Below, piece by piece: positions 52,208-61,405 of a stretch of 64,000 bases of DNA (position 1 is its first letter; each line of letters begins with the position of its first letter). The notes below the pieces were generated by a model, which saw only the letters and a program-made list of their open reading frames with translations, made no database searches and was not told where the DNA came from. The stretch comes from Alphaproteobacteria bacterium (GTDB taxonomy: Bacteria; Pseudomonadota; Alphaproteobacteria; Acetobacterales; Acetobacteraceae). Position numbers and translations under genes: made by a program. The stretch lies in contig VGDL01000011.1 of assembly GCA_016869735.1 (NCBI GenBank), positions 1 to 64,000 of the forward strand. The letters are read 5' to 3'.

Positions 52208-53728
52208 ATGGCTGAGGCGCAAATCTCCACTTCCGCGGAACGCGCGGGCGGGCGCAGGCTGGTTTCCGGCATTCTCTGGAACGGGCTGGGGCGCGGGCTG
52301 CCCTTGCTGCTGGCCCTGGTCATCACGCCGTTTCTCGTGGGCGCGCTTGGCGTGGAACGCTGGGGGCTTTTCACCCTGGCGCTGGCGCTGATCGGCATTT
52401 TTGGCGTTTTTGATCTTGGCCTTGGCATGGCGCTGACGCGCGGCGTTTCGGAAAAACTTGGCGCTGACGCGGTTGATGAAGCGCGCGCCATGATTGGCGC
52501 GACATTGCTTGCCTTGCTTGGTGTATCTTCCATCATCGCGGCAGGGCTTTTTCTGAGTATGCCTTGGCTGGTAGGGCATTTTCTCAATGTGCCGGAAGCC
52601 TTGCAGCAGGAAGCCATCATCGCCTTTCAATTGCTGGCGGCGGGTGCGCCTTTGGTGGTGTTGAATGCCGCGCTTTGGGGTGTGCTTTCCGCCTGGCAGC
52701 GCTTTCGCATCGCCAATCTGGTCAATATCCCGCTCAATACCTTCTATTACCTCGGCCCTTTGCTGATGCTGTTCTTCTGGAACAGTCTGATTGGCGTGAT
52801 GCTGGCCGTGATCCTGGTCCGGCTTTTCAGCGGCATTGCCTATGCCATCATCGCGCATCGGGATGTGCCGGGGCTTGGCCTCTGGGCGCCACGCTTTGGC
52901 CTGATGCGGCCCTTGCTGCGCCAAGGTTTGTGGATGAGCCTTTCGGGCGCGCTCACGCAGCTATTGCTTTATGCGGATCGCTTCATCATCGGTGCGGTGC
53001 TGACACTCTCAGCCGTGGCATTTTACGCAACACCGCTTGATTTGATCATGCGGCTTTGGATCATTCCCGTGGCGGTGGCGCAGACCATGCTGCCGGCGAT
53101 TGCATCTTCCTTCCGGGAATTGCCCGACCATACCGCCTTGCTGATCAAGCGTGGGGCGCTGATTGTGATGCTACTCAGCCTGCCCGCTTCCCTGATCCTG
53201 ATTCCGGGGGCAGAGCTTTTCCTCAGGCTTTGGTTGGGGGCGGAATTCTCCCAGGGTGGCGGGCCGGTGCTGCGCATTCTGGGCTTTGGCATTTTCTTTT
53301 CCTGCCTGGCCTTCATCCCCGGTGTCTTGCTGGAAGCGATTGGGCGGCCGGATGTGACAGCCAAATTCTCGCTGGCGCTGGCAGCGATTTTCTTGCCGCT
53401 GAGTGCGGCACTTCTCCCATGGCTTGGCATTGAAGGCGCGGCGCTGGCTTGGGCAGGGCGCTGCGTGGTGGATTGCCTGGGCCGCTGCTGGTTCGCAGCA
53501 AGGCTTCACGCGGCAGCGCGTAAGACCATGCGGGAATTGCTGTGGCCCATCGCGCTTGCGGCGCTTGGTTTGGCCGTGCTGGTGCCCTTGGGCGGCTGGC
53601 TATGGCCCGCGCTTTTGGCCGCGCTGATTTTCGGCTTGGTTTTCGCCGCCGGTTGGTCCATTGCCGCGCCGCAGGACAAGGCCCATGTCTTGGGGATGAT
53701 CCGCAGAATGGGGCGCCGCAGCGCATGA
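52208..53728 (+). CDS. oligosaccharide flippase (Wzx/MATE-like)
   Basis: Membrane protein of 506 residues with 12-14 helices and the polysaccharide-export flippase fold. The opening VSGILWNGLGRGLPLLLALV and PFLVGALGVERWGLFTLALA, and GLFDLG-type FGVFDLGLGMALTRGV, are typical of Wzx. It would flip the lipid-linked repeat unit to the periplasm. Its stop overlaps the next glycosyltransferase start (ATGA, 53725-53728). Confidence 0.88.
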   Translation: MAEAQISTSAERAGGRRLVSGILWNGLGRGLPLLLALVITPFLVGALGVERWGLFTLALALIGIFGVFDLGLGMALTRGVSEKLGADAVDEARAMIGATLLALLGVSSIIAAGLFLSMPWLVGHFLNVPEALQQEAIIAFQLLAAGAPLVVLNAALWGVLSAWQRFRIANLVNIPLNTFYYLGPLLMLFFWNSLIGVMLAVILVRLFSGIAYAIIAHRDVPGLGLWAPRFGLMRPLLRQGLWMSLSGALTQLLLYADRFIIGAVLTLSAVAFYATPLDLIMRLWIIPVAVAQTMLPAIASSFRELPDHTALLIKRGALIVMLLSLPASLILIPGAELFLRLWLGAEFSQGGGPVLRILGFGIFFSCLAFIPGVLLEAIGRPDVTAKFSLALAAIFLPLSAALLPWLGIEGAALAWAGRCVVDCLGRCWFAARLHAAARKTMRELLWPIALAALGLAVLVPLGGWLWPALLAALIFGLVFAAGWSIAAPQDKAHVLGMIRRMGRRSA

Positions 53729-54801
53729 CGCCAATCGCCATTAATGGCCGCTTCCTGACGCAGGGCATGACCGGCGTGCAGCGCTTTGCGCGTGAAATCA
53801 CGGCAGCGGCGGATCGGCTGGCGGGTCATGATGCCTGGCCGGCAGCGCGGTTATTGATTCCCAGCAGCGTGGCGCAAAGCCCCTTCGCCTTTTTGAAGGC
53901 GGAAGCCATCGGCCAAAAATCCGGCCAGCTTTGGGAACAATGGGAATTGTCGAAAGCGGCCAAGGGTTCCTTCCTGATCAATCTTGGCAATACCGCGCCA
54001 CTGATGCTGGGCCGCGCCCAGGCGGTAGTGATTCATGATGCCGGCGTCTTTGACACACCCGAGAGTTATTCCTTCGCCTTCCGCACCTGGTATCGCTTTC
54101 TGCACAAAATGCTCGCGCGGTCTGGCGCGCAGTTGCTCACGGTTTCCGAATTTTCGCGCGGGCGCATCGCGCTGGCCCTGGGCGTCGCGCCTGAGAGCAT
54201 CGGCGTTTTGCCGGAAGGTGGCGATCACATGCTGCGCATCACTGCTGACACCGGGATTCTGGCGCGCCATGATCTGCAAGCGGGCCGTTATGCCCTCGTG
54301 GTCGGCAATCCAGCAGCGCATAAGAACCTGGCCGCGCTCACCAGCGCCGCCGCGCTGCTGGGCAGCCGGGGTCTGACACTGGCGGTGGCGGGTGCTGCCG
54401 ATCCTGCCGTGTTCCGTGCCGGTGGCGGGCCAGCCGCCGATGCCGGGCGCATCCTGGGGCGCGTCAGTGATGCCGAATTGCGCGCCCTTTATGAAAACGC
54501 GCTCTGCCTGATTTTCCCGTCCCGCTATGAAGGCTTTGGTCTGCCGCCATTGGAAGCCATGACCTGCGGTTGCCCGCTTCTTGCCGCCCATGCCGGCGCA
54601 GTGCCGGAAGTTTGCGGCGAAGCCGCGCTCTGGTTCGACCCCATGCGGCCTGAAACACTTTCGGCAGCGCTTGAACGCCTGTTGGATGAAGAAGGTCTTG
54701 CCGCCGGCATGCGCGATGCTGGGCTGAAGCGCGCGGCGTCATATACTTGGGAAAAGGCAGCGCTTGCCTTGTTGGCCCTGATCCGAAAGAAGGCGCCATG
54801 A
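53725..54801 (+). CDS. family 4 glycosyltransferase (mannosyltransferase-like)
   Basis: GT-B fold transferase of 358 residues. N-terminal INGRFLTQGMTGVQRFAREI and the QLWEQWELSKAA block are typical of WbpY-like and related enzymes. The donor-binding EX7E region is FPSRYEGFGLPPLEAMTCG near 265-285. It adds a sugar (often mannose) to the lipid-linked repeat unit. ATG 53725 overlaps the flippase stop, and its stop overlaps the next glycosyltransferase start. Confidence 0.88.
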   Translation: MTPIAINGRFLTQGMTGVQRFAREITAAADRLAGHDAWPAARLLIPSSVAQSPFAFLKAEAIGQKSGQLWEQWELSKAAKGSFLINLGNTAPLMLGRAQAVVIHDAGVFDTPESYSFAFRTWYRFLHKMLARSGAQLLTVSEFSRGRIALALGVAPESIGVLPEGGDHMLRITADTGILARHDLQAGRYALVVGNPAAHKNLAALTSAAALLGSRGLTLAVAGAADPAVFRAGGGPAADAGRILGRVSDAELRALYENALCLIFPSRYEGFGLPPLEAMTCGCPLLAAHAGAVPEVCGEAALWFDPMRPETLSAALERLLDEEGLAAGMRDAGLKRAASYTWEKAALALLALIRKKAP

Positions 54802-55928
54802 AAATCGCGCTGGTGCATGAATGGCTGGACAGCTACGCGGGTTCCGAACGCGTGCTGGAACAGCTTTTGTTGGAATGGCCGGAAGCAGATGTCTTCGCCG
54901 TTTGTGATTTCATGCCGGAAGCTGAGCGTGGTTTTCTGCAAGGCAAGCAGGTCACAACCAGCTTCATCCAAAGCATGCCGTTCGCGCGCAAGCATTTCCG
55001 CAAATTCCTGGGGCTGATGCCGCTTGCCATCGAACAGCTTGATCTGTCTGGGTATGATGTCGTGATTTCATCCTCCCACGCCGTCGCCAAGGGCGTGCTG
55101 ACGGGTCCGGGGCAGATCCATATTTCCTATGTGCATAGCCCCATGCGTTATGCCTGGGATTTGCAGCACCAATATCTGCGCGAAGCGGGCCTCACGCACG
55201 GCATCAAGGGTGCCTATACGCGCTGGCTATTGCACCGCATGCGGCTTTGGGATCGCGCCAGCGCGCTCAACCCCGATATCGTGCTGGCCAATTCAAGCTA
55301 TATCGCGGAACGCATTCAAAAGACCTGGCGACGCGATGCGGAGGTTTTACACCCGCCGGTGGATATCGAAAGCTTCACGCCCGCGCCGAATAAGGGTGAT
55401 TACTACCTGATCGCATCGCGCATCGTGCCCTATAAGCGGGTTGATCTGATCGCTGCCGCCTTCCGCGCCATGCCGAACCGCGAGCTGATGATTGTGGGCG
55501 ATGGCCCGAATGAGGCGCAGGCGCGCGCCGCTGCCGGAGATGCACCCAATATCACCTTCAAGGGCCGCGTCGCGCGGGCGGAATTGATTGCATTGACGCA
55601 AGGCGCACGCGCAGCGGTTTTCGCTGCCGAGGAAGATTTCGGCATCGCCACCGTGGAAGCGCAAGCCTGTGGCACGCCGGTGATCGCCTATGGCCGTGGC
55701 GGCGCGCGCGATATTGTCGTTGCACCACCTGATGCATGCCCAACCGGCATTTTCTTTCAGGAACAATCCACGGCAAGCCTGATTGCGGCGGTGGAGCGCT
55801 TTGAAGCCATGGCGCCCGCCATCACGCCTGAGGATTGCCGCATCAATGCGGAACGCTTCAGCAATGCGCATTTCCGCCGCCGCTTTCGGCAGGTGGTGCA
55901 TGAAGCACTTGGGATCACCGCGGCATGA
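54798..55928 (+). CDS. family 4 glycosyltransferase (WbaZ-like)
   Basis: GT-B transferase of 376 residues beginning MKIALVHEWLDSYAGSERVL, the WbaZ-like start. SSSHAVAKGVLTGPGQIHIS and YVHSPMRYAWDLQHQYL are distinctive, and the donor domain has RIVPYKRVDLIAAAFR and FAAEEDFGIATVEAQACGTP with the paired glutamates. It joins the previous and next genes by ATGA overlaps (54798-54801, 55925-55928). Donor and acceptor cannot be read from the sequence. Confidence 0.9.
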   Translation: MKIALVHEWLDSYAGSERVLEQLLLEWPEADVFAVCDFMPEAERGFLQGKQVTTSFIQSMPFARKHFRKFLGLMPLAIEQLDLSGYDVVISSSHAVAKGVLTGPGQIHISYVHSPMRYAWDLQHQYLREAGLTHGIKGAYTRWLLHRMRLWDRASALNPDIVLANSSYIAERIQKTWRRDAEVLHPPVDIESFTPAPNKGDYYLIASRIVPYKRVDLIAAAFRAMPNRELMIVGDGPNEAQARAAAGDAPNITFKGRVARAELIALTQGARAAVFAAEEDFGIATVEAQACGTPVIAYGRGGARDIVVAPPDACPTGIFFQEQSTASLIAAVERFEAMAPAITPEDCRINAERFSNAHFRRRFRQVVHEALGITAA

Positions 55929-56800
55929 GGTTCTCGCTCATTGTCGCGACCCTTGGCCGCAGCAGTGAAATCGGCACGCTGCTGGAAAGCCTACTGGTGC
56001 AAGGCCGCGATGATTTTGAAGTGATCATCGTCGATCAGAATGCGGATGATCGCGTGGCGCCGGTGCTCGCACCTTACGCGCCGCGCCTGCCCATCACCCA
56101 TCTGCGTTCTGCCATTCGCAACGCCAATCACGCGCGCAATCTTGGGCTCCGTGCAGCGCGTGGCAAGATCGTGACTTTCCCTGATGATGACTGCCTTTAT
56201 CCTGTAGGCGTCTTGGCGCGGGTTGATGCTGACTTTCTTGCTGTGCCATCGCTTGGCGTGCTGACCGGGCCGGCGGCCTCGCCGGAAGGCGGGCTTGGAT
56301 CGGGACGCTGGCGCGAAGCCTCGGGCGCGATTGACCTGACCAATGTCTGGACCAGCGTGATTGAATTCAACCTGTTCCTGCCGCGCCAATTGATGCTTTC
56401 GCTGGGCGGCTTTGATGAAAAGCTCGGCCCTGGCACGCGCTGGGGCTCGGCCGAGGGCAATGATCTGGTTTGTCGCGCCATGGCACGCGGCGCTGTCGCG
56501 CAATATGATGCGGGCTTGCGCATCATCCATCCCGACAAGCGCTTGACGGAAGTGGCTGTTTCCCGTGCCGCGAGTTACGGGCGCGGCCTTGGCTTTGTGC
56601 TGCGTCGGCATGGTGTGCCGCCTTCCGTCTGGTTCGCCTTTCTGGTGCGCCCCTTCGGCGGTGCGCTGATCAGCCTCGCAAAACTGCGCTTTCACAATGC
56701 CGCCTATTACGCCATGAGTTTTTGGGGCCGGTTGATAGGCGGCCTGGCGCGGGAAGCGCGCGAGGCCCCCCTGCCCGCGCCTCTGCAGGGGGCCGCGTGA
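55925..56800 (+). CDS. family 2 glycosyltransferase
   Basis: GT-A transferase of 291 residues. The N-terminal FSLIVATLGRSSEIGTLLES, IIVDQNADDRV, NHARNLGLRAARG and the metal-binding FPDDDCLYP near 80-88 are visible, then acceptor-side FDEKLGPGTRWGSAEGNDLV near 165-185. Membrane-associated hydrophobic patches occur near the C-terminus (VWFAFLVRPFGGALISL). ATGA overlap with the upstream gene and TGATG overlap with the downstream one. Confidence 0.88.
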   Translation: MRFSLIVATLGRSSEIGTLLESLLVQGRDDFEVIIVDQNADDRVAPVLAPYAPRLPITHLRSAIRNANHARNLGLRAARGKIVTFPDDDCLYPVGVLARVDADFLAVPSLGVLTGPAASPEGGLGSGRWREASGAIDLTNVWTSVIEFNLFLPRQLMLSLGGFDEKLGPGTRWGSAEGNDLVCRAMARGAVAQYDAGLRIIHPDKRLTEVAVSRAASYGRGLGFVLRRHGVPPSVWFAFLVRPFGGALISLAKLRFHNAAYYAMSFWGRLIGGLAREAREAPLPAPLQGAA

Positions 56801-57669
56801 TGCATATCACCATCGGTATCGCCACACGCGGCAGGCCGGCCATTCTAGCGGGTGTGCTGCGCGACCTTGCGCGGCAAATCCGCAAGGCGGATCGTATTAT
56901 CGTCTGCCATGTCTCCGCCGATGACATCACCGGTTGTGAAGCCGTTCCGGGCGTGGAGTTCATCACCGCCCCCGCCGGCCTGCCGCGCCAACGCAACTGC
57001 ATTCTGGACGCAGCACGTGACAGCGATGTGGTGCTGTTTCTGGATGATGATTTCCTCTGCAATGGGCCATTCCTGTTGGTGTTGGAAACCTGCTTCCAGA
57101 ACTATCCTGAAATGGTGGTCGCCACCGGCACGGTGATTGCCGATGGCGCCAATGCGCCGGGCTATGATTTGGTCGAAGGCGCGGCGCTGCTTGCCGCTGA
57201 TCCCGCTGCGGAGGATGCGCTAGCGGTTGCGGAAGCCTTTAACGGTTATGGCTGCAACATGGCCTTCCGCATGTCTGCCCTGCGCGCGCATGATATTCGC
57301 GTTGATGAACGCCTGCCGCTTTACGCCTGGTATGAGGATATTGATGTCACGCGCCGGCTTGGCGCGCATGGCAAAATTCTGCGCCTTGCGGGCGCGCGCG
57401 GCGTGCATCTTGGCGTGAAGGCCGGGCGCGTGCCGGGCCTCAGGCTTGGGTATTCGCAGGTGGTGAACCCGATTTACCTGGCGATCAAGGGTTCTTTTCC
57501 CTGGAGTCACGCCATCCCAAGCGCCGCGCGGCATTGCGCGAAAAATCTGCTGCGCTCAGCCTTTCCGGAACCTTGGGCGGATCGCTGGGGGCGGTTTCGC
57601 GGCAATATGATCGGGCTATGGGATGTGCTGCGCGGGCGCATCACGCCCGAACGCATTCTGGATCTATAG
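56800..57669 (+). CDS. family 2 glycosyltransferase
   Basis: Last glycosyltransferase of the cluster, 289 residues. MHITIGIATRGRPAILAGVL begins a GT2 domain with PAGLPRQRNCILDAA and the metal motif VLFLDDDFLCNGP near 80-90; a Trp-Tyr-Glu-Asp motif (YAWYEDIDVTRRLG) near 175 is the probable acceptor-side acid. ATG 56800 overlaps the upstream stop (TGATG); a GTG one codon earlier is possible. A palindromic repeat region follows. Confidence 0.88.
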   Translation: MHITIGIATRGRPAILAGVLRDLARQIRKADRIIVCHVSADDITGCEAVPGVEFITAPAGLPRQRNCILDAARDSDVVLFLDDDFLCNGPFLLVLETCFQNYPEMVVATGTVIADGANAPGYDLVEGAALLAADPAAEDALAVAEAFNGYGCNMAFRMSALRAHDIRVDERLPLYAWYEDIDVTRRLGAHGKILRLAGARGVHLGVKAGRVPGLRLGYSQVVNPIYLAIKGSFPWSHAIPSAARHCAKNLLRSAFPEPWADRWGRFRGNMIGLWDVLRGRITPERILDL

Positions 57670-57730
57670 CGTGTTGCGTTCACACGGGTTCACGCCACCC
57701 GCTCTACATCATTGTTTTCGAGCATCTTCA

Positions 57731-57757
57731 CACGTTCAGATTTTCCATCTGAACGTG
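57731..57757. repeat. REP-like palindromic element
   Basis: CACGTTCAGAT (57731-57741) and ATCTGAACGTG (57747-57757) are perfect reverse complements, an eleven-base stem with a five-base TTTCC loop. It lies in the 120-base gap between convergent genes. The flanks (TTCACACGGGTTCACG, TTTTCGAGCATC) look like dispersed intergenic repeats of alphaproteobacteria, but copy number cannot be seen here. It could also terminate the polysaccharide operon. Confidence 0.45.
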
Positions 57758-57780
57758 ATCTGCTCTTTAGCCCAACCGGG

Positions 57781-57798
57781 CGCGCCTGATCAGGCGCG
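57781..57798. other. 18-base perfect palindrome over the gloA stop
   Basis: CGCGCCTGATCAGGCGCG reads the same on both strands and includes the TGA of gloA. In RNA it would fold as a seven-base stem with a GATC loop. No T run follows on either strand. Confidence 0.4.
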
Positions 57799-58185
57799 TT
57801 CGATCAGCTCAATCTTGTAGCCATCCGGGTCTTCGACGAAGGCGATGACGGTGGTGCCGAATTTCACCGGCCCCGGTTCGCGCGTGATCTTGGCGCCCGC
57901 GGCGCGAAGCGCATCGCAAGTCGTGGTCACATTCGGCACGCCAATCGCCAAATGCCCGAAGGCAGAGCCGAGTTCGTATTTCTCGACCCCGTAATTATAG
58001 GTGAGTTCAATCACGCCCGCGCCGGTTTCCTCACCGGCATAGCCCACAAAGACCAGAGTATACTTGCCATCCGGCACATCGCGCCGGCGCAATTCCTTCA
58101 TGCCCAGAAGGCGGGTGTAGAAATCAACGCTGCGTTCCAGATTACCAACGCGCAGCATGGTATGCAGAAAACGACCTTGGCTCAT
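57790..58185 (-). CDS. gloA: lactoylglutathione lyase (glyoxalase I)
   Basis: Detoxifies methylglyoxal as its glutathione hemithioacetal to S-lactoylglutathione. The 131-residue VOC-fold protein has the expected length. Visible are [19 protein letters not shown] with the first metal His, [40 protein letters not shown] with Glu, GHLAIGVPN with the next His, and [14 protein letters not shown] with the last Glu. It is the last gene of the envelope operon; its ATG overlaps the lpxI stop (ATGA, 58182-58185). Confidence 0.95.
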   Translation of the reverse strand: MSQGRFLHTMLRVGNLERSVDFYTRLLGMKELRRRDVPDGKYTLVFVGYAGEETGAGVIELTYNYGVEKYELGSAFGHLAIGVPNVTTTCDALRAAGAKITREPGPVKFGTTVIAFVEDPDGYKIELIERA

Positions 58186-59027
58186 GCGGAAACTCCTTGG
58201 CTGTAATCGGCGGGGTTGAAGGCAAGCAGGAAAATCCCTGCTGTCTCGGCCGCCGCAATGGTGGCATCGCGGTCCAATAGAATGGTGCCATTGGCCTGAA
58301 AGGCCAAGCCGCGCAGCCCGGCGGTGCGGGCGGTTTCAACCGTCTTGGGGCCAATGGTCGGCAAGTCCGCGAGCGTGGATTGCGTGGGCTTCAAAGCCTT
58401 CACCAAAATGGGTGCCGGGCCTTCACGCTTCAGCCCGCCCGCGCGCAGCATCAGCGCATCCGTGCCCTCAATGGCTTCCACGCCCAATACCAGCCCCTGC
58501 TGCACAACAACCGATTGCCCGACATCCACCGCGCCAATCGCATGGCAGACCGCAAGCCCGCGCGCGATATCGGCCTGCGCCACATCATCAGGCATGCGGC
58601 CAGCCAGCAAGGCGGCTTCAGGCAGCAAGCCCGCCAGCAAAGCCTGCGCGCCCAGCACTTCAAAACCTTCTTCCGCCAGCACCTTCATCACCGCGCGCAG
58701 AATGGAATCATCGCCATTGAAGGCCGCGCGCCCAATGCGCCCGAGCAACTTCATTGAAGCCGCATCAGGCCGAAGTGACAGCAAGGAAGGCCGCGCCACA
58801 GTGCCGGCCAGAACCACTTCCCGGACGCCATGCTGCTTTAGCCAAGCCAGCATTTGCGCGGCCAGGCCCCAGCGGAGCGTCACATGCGATTGCCCGGCAT
58901 AGGCCGCCGGATCGCCATGGCCTTCAAGCACCACCACATGAACCGGGCGCCCCATGGCGGCCGCGCTTTGCACCACCCGCAGCGGCAGGGCGCCGCCACC
59001 CGCGATAACGCCAAGGGGTTCTGGCAT
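58182..59027 (-). CDS. lpxI: UDP-2,3-diacylglucosamine diphosphatase LpxI
   Basis: Hydrolyses UDP-2,3-diacylglucosamine to lipid X and UMP, the alphaproteobacterial alternative to LpxH in lipid A synthesis. The 281-residue protein starts [19 protein letters not shown] and has [40 protein letters not shown] near 103-122, [20 protein letters not shown] and the catalytic-region [13 protein letters not shown] near 220. The gene follows lpxA after 41 bases. No lpxB follows, although lpxI-lpxB is a frequent order. Confidence 0.92.
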   Translation of the reverse strand: MPEPLGVIAGGGALPLRVVQSAAAMGRPVHVVVLEGHGDPAAYAGQSHVTLRWGLAAQMLAWLKQHGVREVVLAGTVARPSLLSLRPDAASMKLLGRIGRAAFNGDDSILRAVMKVLAEEGFEVLGAQALLAGLLPEAALLAGRMPDDVAQADIARGLAVCHAIGAVDVGQSVVVQQGLVLGVEAIEGTDALMLRAGGLKREGPAPILVKALKPTQSTLADLPTIGPKTVETARTAGLRGLAFQANGTILLDRDATIAAAETAGIFLLAFNPADYSQGVSA

Positions 59028-59068
59028 GAAGCTGCCTCAGCCTTTAGGCGCGCAGCGGCCGAGGGCCT

Positions 59069-59887
59069 TCATTCACCCTCATCATCCATATCATCGCCCC
59101 CGCGCCCCGCCTTGCACAGGCCCCGGCGGGACGTATTGCGGATGAAATGCAGCACTTCGCCCACATTCTTGTCAACAGCGAAGCGCCGTTCGGCTTCTTC
59201 AACCCGATCATTGAAAACACCAGTTTCGCGGAAGATCAGCCTGAAGGCCGCGCGCAAGGCATGGATTTCCGGTCGTGAAAAGCCGCGCCGCTTGAGGCCA
59301 ATCAAGTTCAGCCCAATCAGCCGCGCGCGATTGCCCATTGCAGACCCATACGGGATCACATCCGCTTCAATCCCGCTCATGCCACCAAGCACTGCCTGGC
59401 GGCCAATGCGCACGAATTGATGAATGGCCGTACCGCCGCCGACAAAAACCGTATCGGCGATTTGCACATGCCCACCCAGCATCACGTTATTGGCCAGGAT
59501 CACGCGATCAGACAGGTGGCAATCATGCGCAACATGCGCCACCGCCATGATCAGGCAATCCGCGCCGACGCGCGTGACGCCATCACCACCGACACTGCCG
59601 CGATGAATGGTGGCGTGCTCGCGGATTTGCGTGCACGCGCCAATTTCACAACGCGTCGGTTCATTCTTGTATTTCAACTCCTGCGGCGCCATGCCGATAG
59701 TGGCAAAGGGAAACACCTTCACGCCCGCGCCAAGGCGCGTATGGCCATCCACCACCACATGCGCGATCAATTCCACGCCATCTTCCAGCACCACATCGGG
59801 GCCGATGACGCAGCCAGGACCAATCTTGCAACCAGCGCCGATCTGCGCAGTGGAAGAAACCGCGGCGGTCGCGTGAATTTCAGTCAT
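59069..59887 (-). CDS. lpxA: UDP-N-acetylglucosamine acyltransferase
   Basis: First committed step of lipid A: transfer of a 3-hydroxyacyl chain to UDP-GlcNAc. The 272-residue protein has hexapeptide repeats forming a left-handed beta-helix (about 1-190), with AHVAHDCHLSDRVILANN carrying the catalytic His and GGHVQIADTVFVGGG after it. The C-terminal helical domain begins near 195 (LIGLNLIGLKRRGFSRPEI). It ends in an acidic tail GRGGDDMDDEGE that is slightly longer than usual. It starts two bases after the fabZ stop. Confidence 0.96.
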   Translation of the reverse strand: MTEIHATAAVSSTAQIGAGCKIGPGCVIGPDVVLEDGVELIAHVVVDGHTRLGAGVKVFPFATIGMAPQELKYKNEPTRCEIGACTQIREHATIHRGSVGGDGVTRVGADCLIMAVAHVAHDCHLSDRVILANNVMLGGHVQIADTVFVGGGTAIHQFVRIGRQAVLGGMSGIEADVIPYGSAMGNRARLIGLNLIGLKRRGFSRPEIHALRAAFRLIFRETGVFNDRVEEAERRFAVDKNVGEVLHFIRNTSRRGLCKAGRGGDDMDDEGE

Positions 59888-59889
59888 GC

Positions 59890-60360
59890 TCAGCGATCCA
59901 GGATCATGGCGGCATAGGTCGCTTCGGCCACCACCTTGCCATCCACCTTCGCCTCGGCGGAGAATTTCCAGATATTGCCGCGCTGGCGTTCCTTTTTCAC
60001 ATGCACGCGCATCTGATCGCCAGGCACCACGGGCTTGCGGAATTTCGCGTTATCCACGGTCATGAAATAAACCAGCTTGCCGGCCCAATCGGGCCCCAGC
60101 GTTTCCACCACCAAGACGGCCGCGGTTTGCGCCATGCATTCAATGATCAGCACGCCCGGCATGACCGGCATGGTCGGGAAATGGCCCTGGAAGAAATTTT
60201 CGTTGATCGTGACGTTCTTGATCCCGATGCAGCTTTCATTCCGCACCAGATCAACCACCCGATCCACCAGCAGGAACGGATAGCGATGCGGAATCGCGTG
60301 CATGATCTTGGCGATGTCAAATACGCCGATATCCGTGGGGGTGGAGTTATCCTCAGACAT
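59890..60360 (-). CDS. fabZ: 3-hydroxyacyl-ACP dehydratase FabZ
   Basis: Dehydrates 3-hydroxyacyl-ACP in fatty acid elongation and competes with LpxA/LpxD for hydroxyacyl-ACP. The 156-residue hotdog-fold protein carries [13 protein letters not shown] with the catalytic His near 28, [20 protein letters not shown] near 58-77 with the catalytic Glu, and [20 protein letters not shown] chose ATG 60360, which has AGGGTG eight bases upstream; a GTG at 60369 overlapping the lpxD stop would add three residues. Confidence 0.96.
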   Translation of the reverse strand: MSEDNSTPTDIGVFDIAKIMHAIPHRYPFLLVDRVVDLVRNESCIGIKNVTINENFFQGHFPTMPVMPGVLIIECMAQTAAVLVVETLGPDWAGKLVYFMTVDNAKFRKPVVPGDQMRVHVKKERQRGNIWKFSAEAKVDGKVVAEATYAAMILDR

Positions 60361-60365
60361 GATCG

Positions 60366-61400
60366 TCACCCTGTCTTGTCATTCATCTTGCTGGAGGCCA
60401 AGCGCCTGAGACGCGCGAATGCGCGCAAGGTTTCCTTGGCAGGCCAGGCGGGGCTGCCCACAACATCAGTGCCGTCAGGAACATCATTCATGACCCCGGC
60501 TTGCGCGCCCACGCGCGCCCGCGCGCCAATGGTCAAATGCCCAGCGACGCCAGCCTGCCCGGCCAATACGGCATAGTCGCCGATATGGGCGGAACCTGAA
60601 ATGCCCACCTGCGCCACAATCACCGCACCGCGCCCAATGGTCACGTTATGGCCAATCTGCACCAGATTATCGATGCGCGCCCCGGCACCGATCACCGTAT
60701 CGCCGCCAGCGCCGCGATCAATGCAGGTGCCCGCGCCAATCTCCGCCCCGTCACCAATGATCACGCGGCCAAGCTGCGGCATGGTGACATGCTGGCCCTG
60801 CGGCGTGGTGATGAAGCCGAAGCCTTCATTGCCGATGCGCGCACCAGGATGCAGCACCACGCCTTCGCCGGCGACGCAGTAGGCCATGCTGGCATGGGCA
60901 TGAATGCGGCCATGCGCGCCAAGCTTGCAACCCGCACCGATGGAGCTGTGATGTTCCACTATGCAATGCGCGCCAATTTCAGCGCCCGGCCCAATATGGA
61001 CGAAAGCGCCGATCTCACAGCCGGGGCCAATTACCGCATCGGTGGCGATCACCGCGCTTGGATGAATGCCGGGCACGGGCTGAACTGGCGGATGAAAAAG
61101 CCGCGCAATCTTGATGAATTCAGCTTGCGGTGAAGCCACCAGCAAGGCCACACAGCCCATCGGCACATGTTCCGCGAAGGCCGCTTCAATCACTACAGCG
61201 CCAGCCCGGGTCGCCTTTAGCGCGGGCAGGTTCTTGCGTCCTTCCATGAAGGACACATCGTCCTGCCCAGCCAGATGCAGCGGCGCAACCCCTGTGAAAT
61301 GCCGCGCGTCTTCGCTGGACGCCAGAAGCCCAAGCGCAGCGCGCAGGGCCCCAAGCGTCATCGGCCCGGCTGCTGGGTAGAAGCGGCTATCAGCGCCCAA
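60366..61400 (-). CDS. lpxD: UDP-3-O-(3-hydroxyacyl)glucosamine N-acyltransferase
   Basis: Adds the second hydroxyacyl chain to lipid A precursor. The 344-residue protein has the N-terminal LpxD domain (RFYPAAGPMTLGALRAALG and HFTGVAPLHLAGQDDVSFM), then hexapeptide repeats (about 110-310) with LVQIGHNVTIGRGAVIVAQ containing the catalytic His, and a C-terminal helix. The listed start is TTG 61400, because the conserved DSRFY lies just after it; ATG at residue 14 would remove conserved sequence. The TTG lies five bases after the Skp-like gene. Confidence 0.95.
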   Translation of the reverse strand: MGADSRFYPAAGPMTLGALRAALGLLASSEDARHFTGVAPLHLAGQDDVSFMEGRKNLPALKATRAGAVVIEAAFAEHVPMGCVALLVASPQAEFIKIARLFHPPVQPVPGIHPSAVIATDAVIGPGCEIGAFVHIGPGAEIGAHCIVEHHSSIGAGCKLGAHGRIHAHASMAYCVAGEGVVLHPGARIGNEGFGFITTPQGQHVTMPQLGRVIIGDGAEIGAGTCIDRGAGGDTVIGAGARIDNLVQIGHNVTIGRGAVIVAQVGISGSAHIGDYAVLAGQAGVAGHLTIGARARVGAQAGVMNDVPDGTDVVGSPAWPAKETLRAFARLRRLASSKMNDKTG

Positions 61401-61405
61401 GGCGA

